Assembly: GCA_018825965.1 (NCBI GenBank)
Contig: JAHKAA010000045.1
Location: forward strand, 121,528 to 185,527
Source: Gammaproteobacteria bacterium
Lineage (GTDB): Bacteria > Pseudomonadota > Gammaproteobacteria > Enterobacterales > Alteromonadaceae
DNA: 64,000 nucleotides
Reading direction: 5' to 3'
Of the stretch, positions 16,075-24,918 are shown piece by piece. Within the stretch, counting starts at the first letter, position 1. Each line of letters starts with the position of its first letter. A program made the position numbers and the translations under genes. The notes under the pieces were generated by a model. It was not told the DNA's origin, ran no database searches, and was given only the letters and a program-made list of their open reading frames with translations.

Positions 16075-16609
16075 AACCACCTCAACTGCCTGCCCCGGGT
16101 ATTATCGGCTGCTTTGGTGAGACAAGACAGTGTTATTTTGTGCTGTCAGGCCTATTACTTTACCCAAAGGGCGAAAAAGCATGCGATCCCGGATTGCTCA
16201 CATTCAACCAGGCTTTCATTGAAAAAGACCCCATTTTGCAAGCTAAGCTAGCTTTGCTGATGCAACAACTGCAATGCAAAACACCAGCTTTAAGAAACGC
16301 CTGGCCGATCAGAACCCGGCGTTATTTGCCTACACACTTCAACTGCTCAACCCTTTGAATTTCAGACCCACCGTACTTTTGGTTTCGCACATAAATTAAA
16401 CACCGCCTCCCACTGTATCAGGGGAGATACCATGGAAAGGTCACAGGATTTTCACAAATGAATCCTGCCTTAGACAGTTTTTACCGGCCAACTCAAATGT
16501 GAGCAAAAAACAAGCACTTAAACTTTTACTCTGCACTATTCCTTCAGAAACCACTCGTATTTGCACCCCAAAAGTTATAAAATTGATTCAATTGTTAAAA
16601 GGAGGTTAT
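16075..16609. other. long spacer with a possible decayed reading frame
   Basis: About 535 bases without a firm gene. From 16140 a GTG-started frame of 72 codons runs to 16358 (LYPKGEKACDPG then KDPILQAKLALLMQQLQ), and in another frame codons continue to about 16399 (KKRLADQNPALFAYTLQLLNP). The two segments read like pieces of one helical protein broken by a frameshift, but I cannot name a parent family. The rest (16400-16590) carries the promoter region of the next gene; I see no other structure. Confidence 0.4.
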
Positions 16610-17530
16610 ATGAAGGCAAGTATTACTATAGTCGCTTCGTTCCTGGCTCTGGCAACTGCAACAGCAAGTGCTGCAGAATTGTTACAGGTTTCGTCAGACA
16701 ACGTTGCACAGGGCGGTTCTGTTGTAGTGAATTGGCGGGAGTGGTCGCCATCAAGGTATTTACATCCATATGCAAAATTATTTCTTACCGATAAAAATGG
16801 AAATAAGAAACTGATAGCAGACAGATTGCCTACATCGTCGAATAAATCACCATTATATGCAGCCAGTTATACTGTCACTCCTATGAACAATATTGGTAAA
16901 AACACTATAACAGTTCAGATCTGTGACAAAAATAGCGCTTCTTGTGACGATGGTCATTCCATAGATGTCTTTGTCTCTCCAAAATGCGAATTAAAGAAAA
17001 ATAGCTCAGGTTCCTGGTATCAATGTGGTGACGCTGTAATCACTCAGAAATATGGCACTATGTTTTCTAATTCAACAATTACAGAGTTTAAAGTTCGGGG
17101 CAACTACGCCACATGGAGATTTTTTGATCAGAGTTCAGGCGGAGGCACAACAGGCTGGTCGACACATCAATACTTTGCTAATACGCTGGATGGCGGAGCT
17201 ATGGTTCCGCTGACACAAAAAGCCAGGAGCAGTTTTTCGGACGACCAGCGGGTCATGGAATTTCAGGTTAAGTCAAACAAAGCGGTGTGGAAATACTATG
17301 ATGGTCGCAGTAATTGCGGTTTAGCTTGTACATCTGATGTCGCTTATTATTACCAATGTCTCAATGGTACTGGAATGGAAAAAATTACCCCTGTTGCAAA
17401 CTCCAGATACTTAAGCCAATCAACTATTGAAAAGTTTTCTTTAAATACTGATGCAACTTTTGCATCCTGGGATTTTGTAAGATCGGGAAGCAGATCATCA
17501 GAAAATACATTCTTACCCGCATGTAACTGA
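16610..17530 (+). CDS. exported protein of unknown function, AT-rich gene
   Basis: 306 residues from the ATG at 16610, which has an ideal AAGGAGG. A signal peptide ends at TASAA. After a beta-rich N-terminal part (SSDNVAQGGSVVVNWREW), which looks like an immunoglobulin-like strand pattern, the protein has two related halves, each with the pattern ITEFKVRGNYATWRF / MEFQVKSNKAVWKYYDG / IEKFSLNTDATFASWDF, suggesting threefold repetition of a small beta unit. Seven or so cysteines are in the mature protein. Codon use and base composition are more AT-rich than the neighbouring genes, and the gene has its own strong ribosome-binding site and terminator. It may be a horizontally acquired surface or secreted protein; function unknown. 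Confidence 0.72.
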   Translation: MKASITIVASFLALATATASAAELLQVSSDNVAQGGSVVVNWREWSPSRYLHPYAKLFLTDKNGNKKLIADRLPTSSNKSPLYAASYTVTPMNNIGKNTITVQICDKNSASCDDGHSIDVFVSPKCELKKNSSGSWYQCGDAVITQKYGTMFSNSTITEFKVRGNYATWRFFDQSSGGGTTGWSTHQYFANTLDGGAMVPLTQKARSSFSDDQRVMEFQVKSNKAVWKYYDGRSNCGLACTSDVAYYYQCLNGTGMEKITPVANSRYLSQSTIEKFSLNTDATFASWDFVRSGSRSSENTFLPACN

Positions 17531-17610
17531 GTCTGAAACTCTTGTGCCCTTATCAGTACTGGTTTCAGTGAAGCCGCTATCTCGCTGATTTGGTACAAAT
17601 AACACTGATA

Positions 17611-17645
17611 AAATGTCAGCAATTTCAAATTGCTGACATTTTTTA
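17611..17645 (+). terminator. intrinsic terminator
   Basis: A perfect 14-bp stem, AAATGTCAGCAATT with AATTGCTGACATTT, loop TCA, followed by a T run. It closes the transcript of the gene at 16610-17530. Confidence 0.9.
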
Positions 17646-17776
17646 TGCCTGCGCCCTGAACAAGGCTATTTGTCGCTCAACACAACTGGAAGCTTTGACA
17701 TTCAATTGGCTTCTTCTTTTACTTTCCGTAAGTTTTTTATACCGGCAGCAAAACCTTAAACCAGACTAAACCAAAA

Positions 17777-17794
17777 CACTTAGTGAACTAAGTG
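17777..17794 (-). terminator. possible terminator of the cysG-cysQ operon
   Basis: CACTTAGT and ACTAAGTG form a perfect 8-bp inverted repeat with a 2-base centre, ten bases beyond the cysQ stop. On the minus strand it is followed by TTTTGGTTT. The tiny loop makes it a weaker candidate than the other terminators here. Confidence 0.5.
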
Positions 17795-17803
17795 AAATCT
17801 GAA

Positions 17804-18574
17804 TTACAAAGCACTGACTAAAAAATTCGGGTTTTTCAGGTGTTCTCTGTGGTAAGCCGGATTTGTTATGCCCTGATACTCCACCACAGCACCTGCTACT
17901 TTAGCAATAACATGGCCTGCGCCTGTATCCCACAACATAGTAGGGCCAAAACGAGGGTACAAATGCGCGCTGCCTTCTGCCACTAAACAGAATTTCAGTG
18001 AACTGCCTACAGCTATCAGTTCATGCTGCGGAAAACGGCTTAAATAATCTTCAATATCAGCGCTGTAATGACTGCGGCTGCCCACTACTTTCACTACTTC
18101 ACCTGCGGCTGGCGTTAAAGCAACACGAATAGTTTCAGTTAAACCATGTTGTTGCCGGGTCGCGCCTAAGCCATCAGCTGCGGCATAGGTTTTATCCAGC
18201 ACAGGGGCATGAATAACCCCAAGCACAGGTTCGCCTTGCTGAATAAGGGCTATGTTGACGGTGAATTCGCCGTTGCGTTTAATAAATTCTTTGGTGCCAT
18301 CTAAAGGGTCTACCAGCCAGTATTCAGTCCACTGCTGACGTTCTGACCAGGGAATATCAGCTGCTTCTTCGGACAACACAGGCACATGGGGCGTTAACTT
18401 ATTCAGTTCGGCCAGGATCAAATGATGGGCTGCCAGATCGGCTTCTGTTAAAGGCGATTCATCGTCTTTTTGTTCAACCACAAAATCACGTTGGTACACA
18501 GTTAAAATGGCATCGCCTGCGGCAACAGCTATACGACGTACCTGGTCCAATAAATCCTGTGTCAGTTGCAACAT
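17804..18574 (-). CDS. cysQ: 3'(2'),5'-bisphosphate nucleotidase
   Basis: 256 residues. An inositol-monophosphatase-fold, Mg2+-dependent enzyme that converts 3'-phosphoadenosine-5'-phosphate (PAP, the by-product of PAPS reduction) to AMP. Metal-binding signatures are clear: SEEAAD, WLVDPLDGTKEFIKRNGEFTV and the later LWDTGAGHVIAKVAGA. Presence as the last gene of a sulfate activation operon fixes the assignment to CysQ rather than SuhB. Its start codon overlaps the cysC stop by one base (TAATG), implying translational coupling. Confidence 0.95.
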   Translation of the reverse strand: MLQLTQDLLDQVRRIAVAAGDAILTVYQRDFVVEQKDDESPLTEADLAAHHLILAELNKLTPHVPVLSEEAADIPWSERQQWTEYWLVDPLDGTKEFIKRNGEFTVNIALIQQGEPVLGVIHAPVLDKTYAAADGLGATRQQHGLTETIRVALTPAAGEVVKVVGSRSHYSADIEDYLSRFPQHELIAVGSSLKFCLVAEGSAHLYPRFGPTMLWDTGAGHVIAKVAGAVVEYQGITNPAYHREHLKNPNFLVSAL

Positions 18575-19167
18575 TAGCTCAGCACTCCTTTTTCCGTCAG
18601 TAAGGCAATCAGTTGATCGACACTTTGCTCCAGACTTTGTTGCGCTGTGTCTATGGTCAGATCCGGTTGCTCCGGTGCTTCATAAGGGTCTGAAATACCA
18701 GTGAAGTGACTGATTTCACCACGTCTGGCTTTTTGATACAAACCCTTTACATCACGTTGCTCACAGACATCTAACGAAGTAGCAATATAAATCTCTAAAA
18801 ACTTAGCGTCTGGCAGGCTGTTTCTTATGGCCTGACGCTGAGCGCGGTAAGGCGAAATAAAGGCGCTCAAAACCACCAGACCAGCGTCCAGCATTAAACC
18901 TGCCACTGCACCTACCCGGCGGATATTTTCAGTGCGGTCGGCTTCGCTGAAGCCTAAATCAGCACATAAACCATGGCGCACATTGTCACCGTCCAGCAAA
19001 TAGCTGTGCACCTTACGTTTTACCAGTTCTTGCTCTAAGGCATTAGCCACTGTGGATTTTCCTGCGCCGCTTAAGCCGGTAAACCACAATACAACGCCTT
19101 GATGACCGTTTTGTTGCTCACGATCGGCACGGCTGATTTGATAGTTTTGCCACACCACCTGACTCAT
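18574..19167 (-). CDS. cysC: adenylyl-sulfate (APS) kinase
   Basis: 197 residues. It phosphorylates APS with ATP to give PAPS. The P-loop GLSGAGKST is at residues 31-39; the APS-site segment DGDNVRHGLCADLGFS and the FISPYRAQR motif follow, all standard for CysC. The protein is a stand-alone kinase rather than a CysN-CysC fusion. It lies 9 bases after the SLC13 permease gene and overlaps cysQ by one base. Confidence 0.97.
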   Translation of the reverse strand: MSQVVWQNYQISRADREQQNGHQGVVLWFTGLSGAGKSTVANALEQELVKRKVHSYLLDGDNVRHGLCADLGFSEADRTENIRRVGAVAGLMLDAGLVVLSAFISPYRAQRQAIRNSLPDAKFLEIYIATSLDVCEQRDVKGLYQKARRGEISHFTGISDPYEAPEQPDLTIDTAQQSLEQSVDQLIALLTEKGVLS

Positions 19168-19176
19168 AAAAATTCC

Positions 19177-20913
19177 TTACAGCGACTGAAATGGGAAAAA
19201 CAATGGAATTAACGTCAGCACAGCTATTGAATACGCCAATGCCATAGGTAAACCCACTTTAATATATTGGCTGAGTTTGTAGTTACCTACAGTAAACACC
19301 AGCAAGTTGGTCTGATAACCCCAGGGCGAGATAAAGCTGGCGCTGGCACCAAACAATACTGCCATAATCAGCGGCATAGGGTCTATGCCAAAGGCTTTCG
19401 CCAGACTGATAGCCAAAGGGCAGGCTAAAGCAGCGGCCGCGTTATTCGACATCAGCTCGGTTAAGATCAAAGTGAAAAAGTACAAAGCAGCTAAAGCCCA
19501 GAATAAGTGATAACCGCTGAACACCTGTAACAAACCTTGCCCCAGCAATGCAGACACACCGGTATTTTCCATAGCCTGCGATAACACCAAAGCACCACCT
19601 ACTATCAGTACTATATCCAACGGAAAACGTCGCCGGACTTCCTGCATACTGATAATGCCAGTCGCCATTAAGCCGATCAAAAGCAGTACTAAGCCTTTGA
19701 GTAAGGGCAATTCACCTGTCATCGACAGCCCTACTACTGCAACAAAAGCGGACAACACGCCCCAGCTGCGGCGCAAGGATAAACGGGTAGCAGAATCAAC
19801 GCCGTTGACCAATAAAAATTCTTTACTGAGTTTGTTGTTCTGGTGAAAAGTTTTACCAGGCACCAGCAATAAGGTATCACCGGTTTGCAACACGATAGAG
19901 CCCAAGCCCCCTTGCAATCGCTCCTGACCCCGTTTGACAGCAACCACTACAGCGTCAAACTCTTCACGGAACTTCGCGTCTTTTAATGACACGCCGTTGA
20001 GGCTGGATGAATGGCTGATAATAGCTTCCACCAGCGCCTGACCATTCATACTGTGATGGCCATATAAAGTCAGGCCCTGAATTTCCTGCAATAAAGCCAC
20101 AGATTCCATATCACCGGCAAAGAGCAATACATCACCTTGTTGCAGCCTGTCGTCAGGGCAGACAGGCGCAATATTTTGCTCGCCCCGCACTATTTCAGCT
20201 AAAAACAATTTCCGTAAATGCCGCAACCCGGCTTCACCTATGGTTTTACCGATCAGCACCGAGTCTTCAGTTAAACGGGCTTCAAGGAAATACGGCAGGT
20301 CGGCTTCTTCCACAGCTTTTTCGGTCACAGGCAAGCGATCGGCAATCAGCCACATCATCAACATGCCTGACAGCACCACGCCAGCCCCTACAGCTGTAGT
20401 GGTGAAAAACTGCAACAACGGCAATTCAGCTTTGTCTAAAAAGCTGTTCACTACTAAGTTGGTAGAAGTTCCGATCAAAGTCAGGGTTCCACCAAAAGTA
20501 GCGGCAAAAGCCATAGGCAACATCAGTTTACTAGGGGCAAATTTCTGGCTGCGTTTAATAGCACCAATTAAACTCGCCACTACGGCCGTATTGGCGGTAA
20601 AAGAGGATAATACAGCAGTTGAAATCCACAAACGGCCAAGTACAGTGCGTAAACCACCATTGTTGAGTTGCTGGCCCACCCAACTGATTAAGCGGGTTTT
20701 CTCCAGCGCTATAGACACCAGCAATAACAACACTAGTGTTAATAACGAAGAGTCGGTAAAACTGGCGGCAAACTGCTGCACATTGAGCAAATCCGTCAGG
20801 TAAGTCAGTACGGCCACTGCACCAAAAACCCAGGCAGCAGAGAGCCGGGTCAGGGTCAGCAAGGCAATAAGCCCCGCCAAAATAGCAAATACGCCGTACT
20901 GCTCCAGACTCAT
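19177..20913 (-). CDS. SLC13/DASS-type sulfate permease with RCK_C domains
   Basis: 578 residues. Two blocks of membrane helices (about 1-200 and 390-578) flank two soluble TrkA-C/RCK_C domains (about 205-375), the layout of large DASS family members such as algal SAC1/SLT and bacterial sulfate permeases. Signature segments include LIGTSTNLVVNSFL and SNNAAAALACPLAISLA, the paired helical hairpins that hold Na+ and the anion. Its place between cysN and cysC, two bases after cysN, makes sulfate the likely substrate, replacing the ABC transporter CysTWA of enterobacteria. The soluble domains may sense a nucleotide or metabolite. Confidence 0.88.
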   Translation of the reverse strand: MSLEQYGVFAILAGLIALLTLTRLSAAWVFGAVAVLTYLTDLLNVQQFAASFTDSSLLTLVLLLLVSIALEKTRLISWVGQQLNNGGLRTVLGRLWISTAVLSSFTANTAVVASLIGAIKRSQKFAPSKLMLPMAFAATFGGTLTLIGTSTNLVVNSFLDKAELPLLQFFTTTAVGAGVVLSGMLMMWLIADRLPVTEKAVEEADLPYFLEARLTEDSVLIGKTIGEAGLRHLRKLFLAEIVRGEQNIAPVCPDDRLQQGDVLLFAGDMESVALLQEIQGLTLYGHHSMNGQALVEAIISHSSSLNGVSLKDAKFREEFDAVVVAVKRGQERLQGGLGSIVLQTGDTLLLVPGKTFHQNNKLSKEFLLVNGVDSATRLSLRRSWGVLSAFVAVVGLSMTGELPLLKGLVLLLIGLMATGIISMQEVRRRFPLDIVLIVGGALVLSQAMENTGVSALLGQGLLQVFSGYHLFWALAALYFFTLILTELMSNNAAAALACPLAISLAKAFGIDPMPLIMAVLFGASASFISPWGYQTNLLVFTVGNYKLSQYIKVGLPMALAYSIAVLTLIPLFFPFQSL

Positions 20914-20915
20914 AC

Positions 20916-22334
20916 TTAGCCTTTATTCAACTGGCTTAAATCCAGTGCCTGCCAGTGTGGAAAATGTTTACGCACTAAAGCATTCAGTTCCAGCTCAAAT
21001 TCTGAGAACTCTGCTTTGCTGCTGACACTGGCCAAAGCGCTGTCGACCATACCTGCACCCACAGTAATATTGCTGATGCGGTCGATAAAGATAAAACCAC
21101 CTGTGTCACGGTTTTGCACATAAGGGTCAAACACCACGGCTTCGGTCAGCTCCAGCTCAACCAGCGCTATGCTGTTCAGCTCCAGCTTGTCGGCCTGATG
21201 TTCTGCCAGAGTATTCACATCAATGCTGTGGGCTATGGCTGTGACTTTGCCGCTGACTTTTTTCGTCGCCAGTTTAATGTTGTAACTTTTACCAATCAGT
21301 AGCGGCTCTTCGTGCATCCAGACCACTTTAGCCAGAATACGATTTGAGACCGCAGCATGATGAGTGGCTGGCACTATCACATCACCACGGCTGATATCTA
21401 TTTCATCATTTAATGTAAGAGTCACGGCCTGACCAGCAACTGCTTCTTGCCATTCACCATCAAAAGTCACAATAGACTTAATAGTGGAGCCTTTGCCTGA
21501 AGGTAACGCCAGGATGGCATCACCTACTTTAAAGTTGCCGCTGGCGATGGTACCGGCAAAACCACGGAAGTTCAGGTTAGGCCGGCTGACATACTGCACA
21601 GGTAAACGGGCTTCGGCTTGCCAGTTAAATCCTGTCACAGGGGCTTTTTCCAGCAAACTCAATAAAGTACCTTCTTTGTACCAGGGCGTTTGAGTGGAGC
21701 TATGCACTACATTGTCGCCATTTAACGCCGACAGCGGTACAAACTGAATAGAAGGCACATTCAGCTGAGCGGCAAATTGCAGGTAATCCTGTTTGATCTG
21801 CTCAAAGCGCTGCTGATCAAAACCTAATAAATCCATTTTATTGATAGCGACCACAAACTGCTTAATACCCAGCAAAGAACAGATAAAACTGTGGCGGCGG
21901 GTCTGGGTTTGCACACCATAACGGGCGTCCACCAGAATAATAGCCAGGTCACAGTTCGACGCGCCTGTTGCCATATTGCGGGTGTACTGCTCATGGCCCG
22001 GCGTGTCGGCAATAATAAACTTACGTTTATCTGTGGAGAAATAGCGGTAAGCCACATCTATGGTAATGCCCTGCTCACGCTCAGCCTGTAAACCGTCGAC
22101 CAGCAAGGCTAAATCTATGGTCTCCCCTGTGGTGCCGTGGGTTTTGCTGTCTTTGTGCAAAGCGGCCAGCTGATCTTCATAAATCTGCATACTGTCATGC
22201 AATAAACGGCCGATCAGCGTACTTTTGCCATCGTCAACTGAGCCGCAGGTTAAAAACTTCAGCAGCGATTTATGTTGTTGCTGCTCTAAGTACTGCTCAA
22301 TACCGATTTCTGCTAATTCATTGGCGACCGACAT
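20916..22334 (-). CDS. cysN: sulfate adenylyltransferase subunit 1 (GTPase)
   Basis: 472 residues. The regulatory GTPase of ATP sulfurylase, related to EF-Tu; GTP hydrolysis drives APS formation by CysD. The G motifs are all visible: GSVDDGKST (31-39), DTPGHEQY and NKMD. Two beta-barrel domains follow as in EF-Tu. There is no fused APS kinase domain, consistent with the separate cysC. The start codon overlaps the cysD stop by one base (TGATG). Confidence 0.97.
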   Translation of the reverse strand: MSVANELAEIGIEQYLEQQQHKSLLKFLTCGSVDDGKSTLIGRLLHDSMQIYEDQLAALHKDSKTHGTTGETIDLALLVDGLQAEREQGITIDVAYRYFSTDKRKFIIADTPGHEQYTRNMATGASNCDLAIILVDARYGVQTQTRRHSFICSLLGIKQFVVAINKMDLLGFDQQRFEQIKQDYLQFAAQLNVPSIQFVPLSALNGDNVVHSSTQTPWYKEGTLLSLLEKAPVTGFNWQAEARLPVQYVSRPNLNFRGFAGTIASGNFKVGDAILALPSGKGSTIKSIVTFDGEWQEAVAGQAVTLTLNDEIDISRGDVIVPATHHAAVSNRILAKVVWMHEEPLLIGKSYNIKLATKKVSGKVTAIAHSIDVNTLAEHQADKLELNSIALVELELTEAVVFDPYVQNRDTGGFIFIDRISNITVGAGMVDSALASVSSKAEFSEFELELNALVRKHFPHWQALDLSQLNKG

Positions 22335-23248
22335 CAGAAATACCCCTCACGTTTTTTCTTTTCCATAGAACCACTGGAATCGTGGTCAATCACCCGGCCT
22401 TGTCGCTCACTGGAGGTCGACAACAGCATCTCTTCAATAATACCTGTCAGACTGTCGGCAGAAGACTCAATAGCACCGGTCAGCGGGTAACAACCTAAAG
22501 TACGGAAACGCACCAGCTTTTGCTCTGGTTTTTCACCTGGCTCCAGTGGCATACGTTCGTCGTCCACCATAATCAGGGTGCCGTTGCGTTCAACCACAGG
22601 TCGCACAGCGGCAAAATACAGAGGCACTATGTCAATTTGTTCCTGGTAGATGTATTGCCAGATATCCAGTTCAGTCCAGTTCGACAGCGGGAATACACGG
22701 ATACTTTCGCCTTTATTCACCTGACCATTGTAGGTATGCCACAACTCAGGGCGCTGGTTTTTCGGGTCCCATCTGTGGTGTTGGTCGCGGAAGGAATAAA
22801 CCCGCTCTTTGGCACGGGATTTTTCTTCATCACGGCGTGCACCACCAAAAGCTGCATCAAAACCATACTGATCCAAAGCTTGTTTTAAGCCCTGAGTTTT
22901 CATCACGTCAGTGTGTTTCGAGCTGCCGTAGGTAAATGGATTCATATCCATAGCTATACCTTCCGGATTGATATGCACCAGCAAATCAAAGCCGTATTGT
23001 TTCGCCACTTTGTCACGGAATTCGATCATCTCGCGGAATTTCCAGCGGGTATCGACATGCAACAGCGGGAACGGAATTTTGCCCGGATAAAAAGCTTTGC
23101 GTGCTAAATGCAGCAACACAGAAGAATCTTTACCTATGGAATACAACATCACCGGATTATCAAATTCGGCCGCTACTTCGCGGAAGATCTGGATACTTTC
23201 AGCTTCCAGTTGTTGTAAATGTGTCAGAGGTTTGACTGGCTGGCCCAT
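22334..23248 (-). CDS. cysD: sulfate adenylyltransferase subunit 2
   Basis: 304 residues from the ATG at 23248. The catalytic subunit of ATP sulfurylase, an ATP-pyrophosphatase-fold enzyme of the PAPS reductase superfamily. The PP-loop YSIGKDSSVLLHLA is at about 36-49; FGGARRDEEKSRAKER and the C-terminal RQGRVIDHD are standard. An ATG 15 bases further upstream (23263) is in frame, but the GGGAG it contains is well placed as the ribosome-binding site of the second ATG, so I prefer the shorter form. Confidence 0.96.
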   Translation of the reverse strand: MGQPVKPLTHLQQLEAESIQIFREVAAEFDNPVMLYSIGKDSSVLLHLARKAFYPGKIPFPLLHVDTRWKFREMIEFRDKVAKQYGFDLLVHINPEGIAMDMNPFTYGSSKHTDVMKTQGLKQALDQYGFDAAFGGARRDEEKSRAKERVYSFRDQHHRWDPKNQRPELWHTYNGQVNKGESIRVFPLSNWTELDIWQYIYQEQIDIVPLYFAAVRPVVERNGTLIMVDDERMPLEPGEKPEQKLVRFRTLGCYPLTGAIESSADSLTGIIEEMLLSTSSERQGRVIDHDSSGSMEKKKREGYF

Positions 23249-23283
23249 AGGGTCTGCTCCCATTAAGTCCGTAAAAAAAGTGT

Positions 23284-24702
23284 TTAAATTCTGTTTGTTA
23301 AAGGCTGTTGAGCCTGCTGGCCTGGCGTATCGCCAAACCAGTTTAATTTTTGTTGCAAGGCCACCACTTCACCAATGATCAGCAAAGCCGGTGATTGCAC
23401 CTGATGCTGTTCCACTAAATGGGCCAGCTGGTTGAGTTGCCCGGTAAAAACCCGCTGTTCTGGTCTGGTGCCGTTTTCAATCACAGCCACAGGAATATCG
23501 GCAGAGCGGCCAGCGGCTAACAGCTGCTGCTGAATATGCTCCACTTTCATCAGGCCCATATAAATCACCAACGTCTGGTTAGGGCGGCTTAAACTGTGCC
23601 AGTCCGGTTCCACACCATCTTTGCGGCAATGCCCTGTGACAAACTGCACGGCCTGGGCATAATCCCTGTGAGTTAAAGCTATACCTGCATAAGCGGCGCA
23701 CCCTGCGGCTGCCGTAATGCCCGGTACCACCTGAAACGGAATGCCGTGAGGTAACAAGACTTCAATTTCTTCAGCACCACGGCCAAAAATAAAAGGGTCA
23801 CCGCCTTTGAGCCTGCATACTTTTTTACCTGATAAAGCTAAAGAAACCAACAAGTTATTTGTTTCTTCCTGCGCTACCGAATGGGCACCGGCTTTTTTAC
23901 CGACACAGACCAGCTCAGCATCACGGCGAACCAGCTGCATAATAGGGTCTGAAACTAAATAGTCGTACACCACAACGTCCGCTTGTTGCATCAGTTGCAG
24001 TGCTTTTAAGGTCAGAAGCTCCGGATCGCCAGGGCCTGAACCTACTAAATAAACTTCGCCTTGAGTAGGGATTTCCCGCTCTAATAAGTCTTCTAATTGC
24101 TGCTGAGCGACATCCAATCTGTTGGCCTGCACTTCACGTACTATGGACGAATCAAACACCCGCTCCCAAAACTGACGGCGACCAGCAAAACCTGAAATTT
24201 TTTGTTTTACTTTGTCGCGAAAGGAACCCACCAGTTGAGCCAAAGGGCCTAAATGGGTGGGCAAAATAGCTTCGAGTTTTTCACGTAAACGTCGTGCCAG
24301 CACAGGTGCAGTACCTGCACTGGAAATGGCAATCAGAATAGGGCTACGGTCGATAATGGCTGGAAAAATAAAACTGCAGTTCGGCTGATCATCTACAGTA
24401 TTGACCAGAATATTGCGTTGATCCGCAGCTTCAAACACCGACTGATTCACAGCATCATCATCTGTTGCTGCTATCACCAGTACATGACCTTCTATATGTT
24501 CAGCTTCAAAACGGCTTTCAATTAAAGTCGCTTTGCCTTGTTGCTGCCACTCTTTAAATTCATCAGCAAAGTAAGTCGCCACTACAGTTAAACGGGCACC
24601 CGCTTTGAGTAAAGTACCGGCCTTACGTAATGCCACATGACCAGCGCCCACCAGCAAAACCGGGCGATTCTTCAATTGGGCAAAAATAGGCAAATACTGC
24701 AC
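23284..24702 (-). CDS. cysG: siroheme synthase, multifunctional
   Basis: 472 residues with both halves of CysG. The N-terminal precorrin-2 dehydrogenase/ferrochelatase part has the NAD-binding GAGHVALRKAGTLL (19-32) and a CysG dimerisation region; the C-terminal part, from about residue 216, is uroporphyrinogen-III methyltransferase (VYLVGSGPGDPELLT, RLKGGDPFIFGRGAEE, PVAVIENGT). The product, siroheme, is the cofactor of CysI sulfite reductase encoded at 42107-43822. The GTG start has AGGAG at good spacing. It is the first gene of the six-gene operon running to cysQ. Confidence 0.96.
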   Translation of the reverse strand: MQYLPIFAQLKNRPVLLVGAGHVALRKAGTLLKAGARLTVVATYFADEFKEWQQQGKATLIESRFEAEHIEGHVLVIAATDDDAVNQSVFEAADQRNILVNTVDDQPNCSFIFPAIIDRSPILIAISSAGTAPVLARRLREKLEAILPTHLGPLAQLVGSFRDKVKQKISGFAGRRQFWERVFDSSIVREVQANRLDVAQQQLEDLLEREIPTQGEVYLVGSGPGDPELLTLKALQLMQQADVVVYDYLVSDPIMQLVRRDAELVCVGKKAGAHSVAQEETNNLLVSLALSGKKVCRLKGGDPFIFGRGAEEIEVLLPHGIPFQVVPGITAAAGCAAYAGIALTHRDYAQAVQFVTGHCRKDGVEPDWHSLSRPNQTLVIYMGLMKVEHIQQQLLAAGRSADIPVAVIENGTRPEQRVFTGQLNQLAHLVEQHQVQSPALLIIGEVVALQQKLNWFGDTPGQQAQQPLTNRI

Positions 24703-24798
24703 TTAAGGCTCCTGCTGCACTGGCAGCACTTTAATCCAACTATGCTCTGATTTGGTGAGAGTGAACACCTCAATCAAAGCTTTTTAAACTGAGCCTGC

Positions 24799-24828
24799 AT
24801 ATTAGACGTCTAAACGTCTTTTTTACAA
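24799..24828 (-). promoter_or_regulatory. promoter of the cysG operon with tandem met boxes
   Basis: On the minus strand TTGTAA (24828-24823) and TAATAT (24804-24799) sit 18 bases apart as -35 and -10. The spacer is filled by AGACGTTT-AGACGTCT (24819-24804), two adjacent copies of the 8-base met box AGACGTCT bound by the methionine repressor MetJ in enterobacteria, one of them exact. The position would block RNA polymerase directly. Confidence 0.72.
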
Positions 24829-24862
24829 TAATGGATATCGATCTCTTATAACTAAAAGGAAT

Positions 24863-24891
24863 AGAGGGTAGAGCTTAAGCTCTGACCCTCT
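24863..24891. terminator. inverted repeat downstream of sstT
   Basis: AGAGGGT-AGAGCTT / AAGCTCT-ACCCTCT is symmetric over 29 bases with one unpaired base, between the sstT stop and the cysG promoter. It could terminate sstT, though the T run after it on the minus strand is poor. Confidence 0.55.
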
Positions 24892-24918
24892 GTTTTGATG
24901 AATGGAAGAGTTTGAAGG

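Noticed and set aside
17350..17628. 92-codon minus-strand frame
   Set aside because: Antisense to the 3' end of the exported protein gene and running through its terminator.
24703..24798. CysB-type activator site upstream of cysG
   Set aside because: No recognisable CysB half-site pattern; the met-box-like element explains the promoter better.
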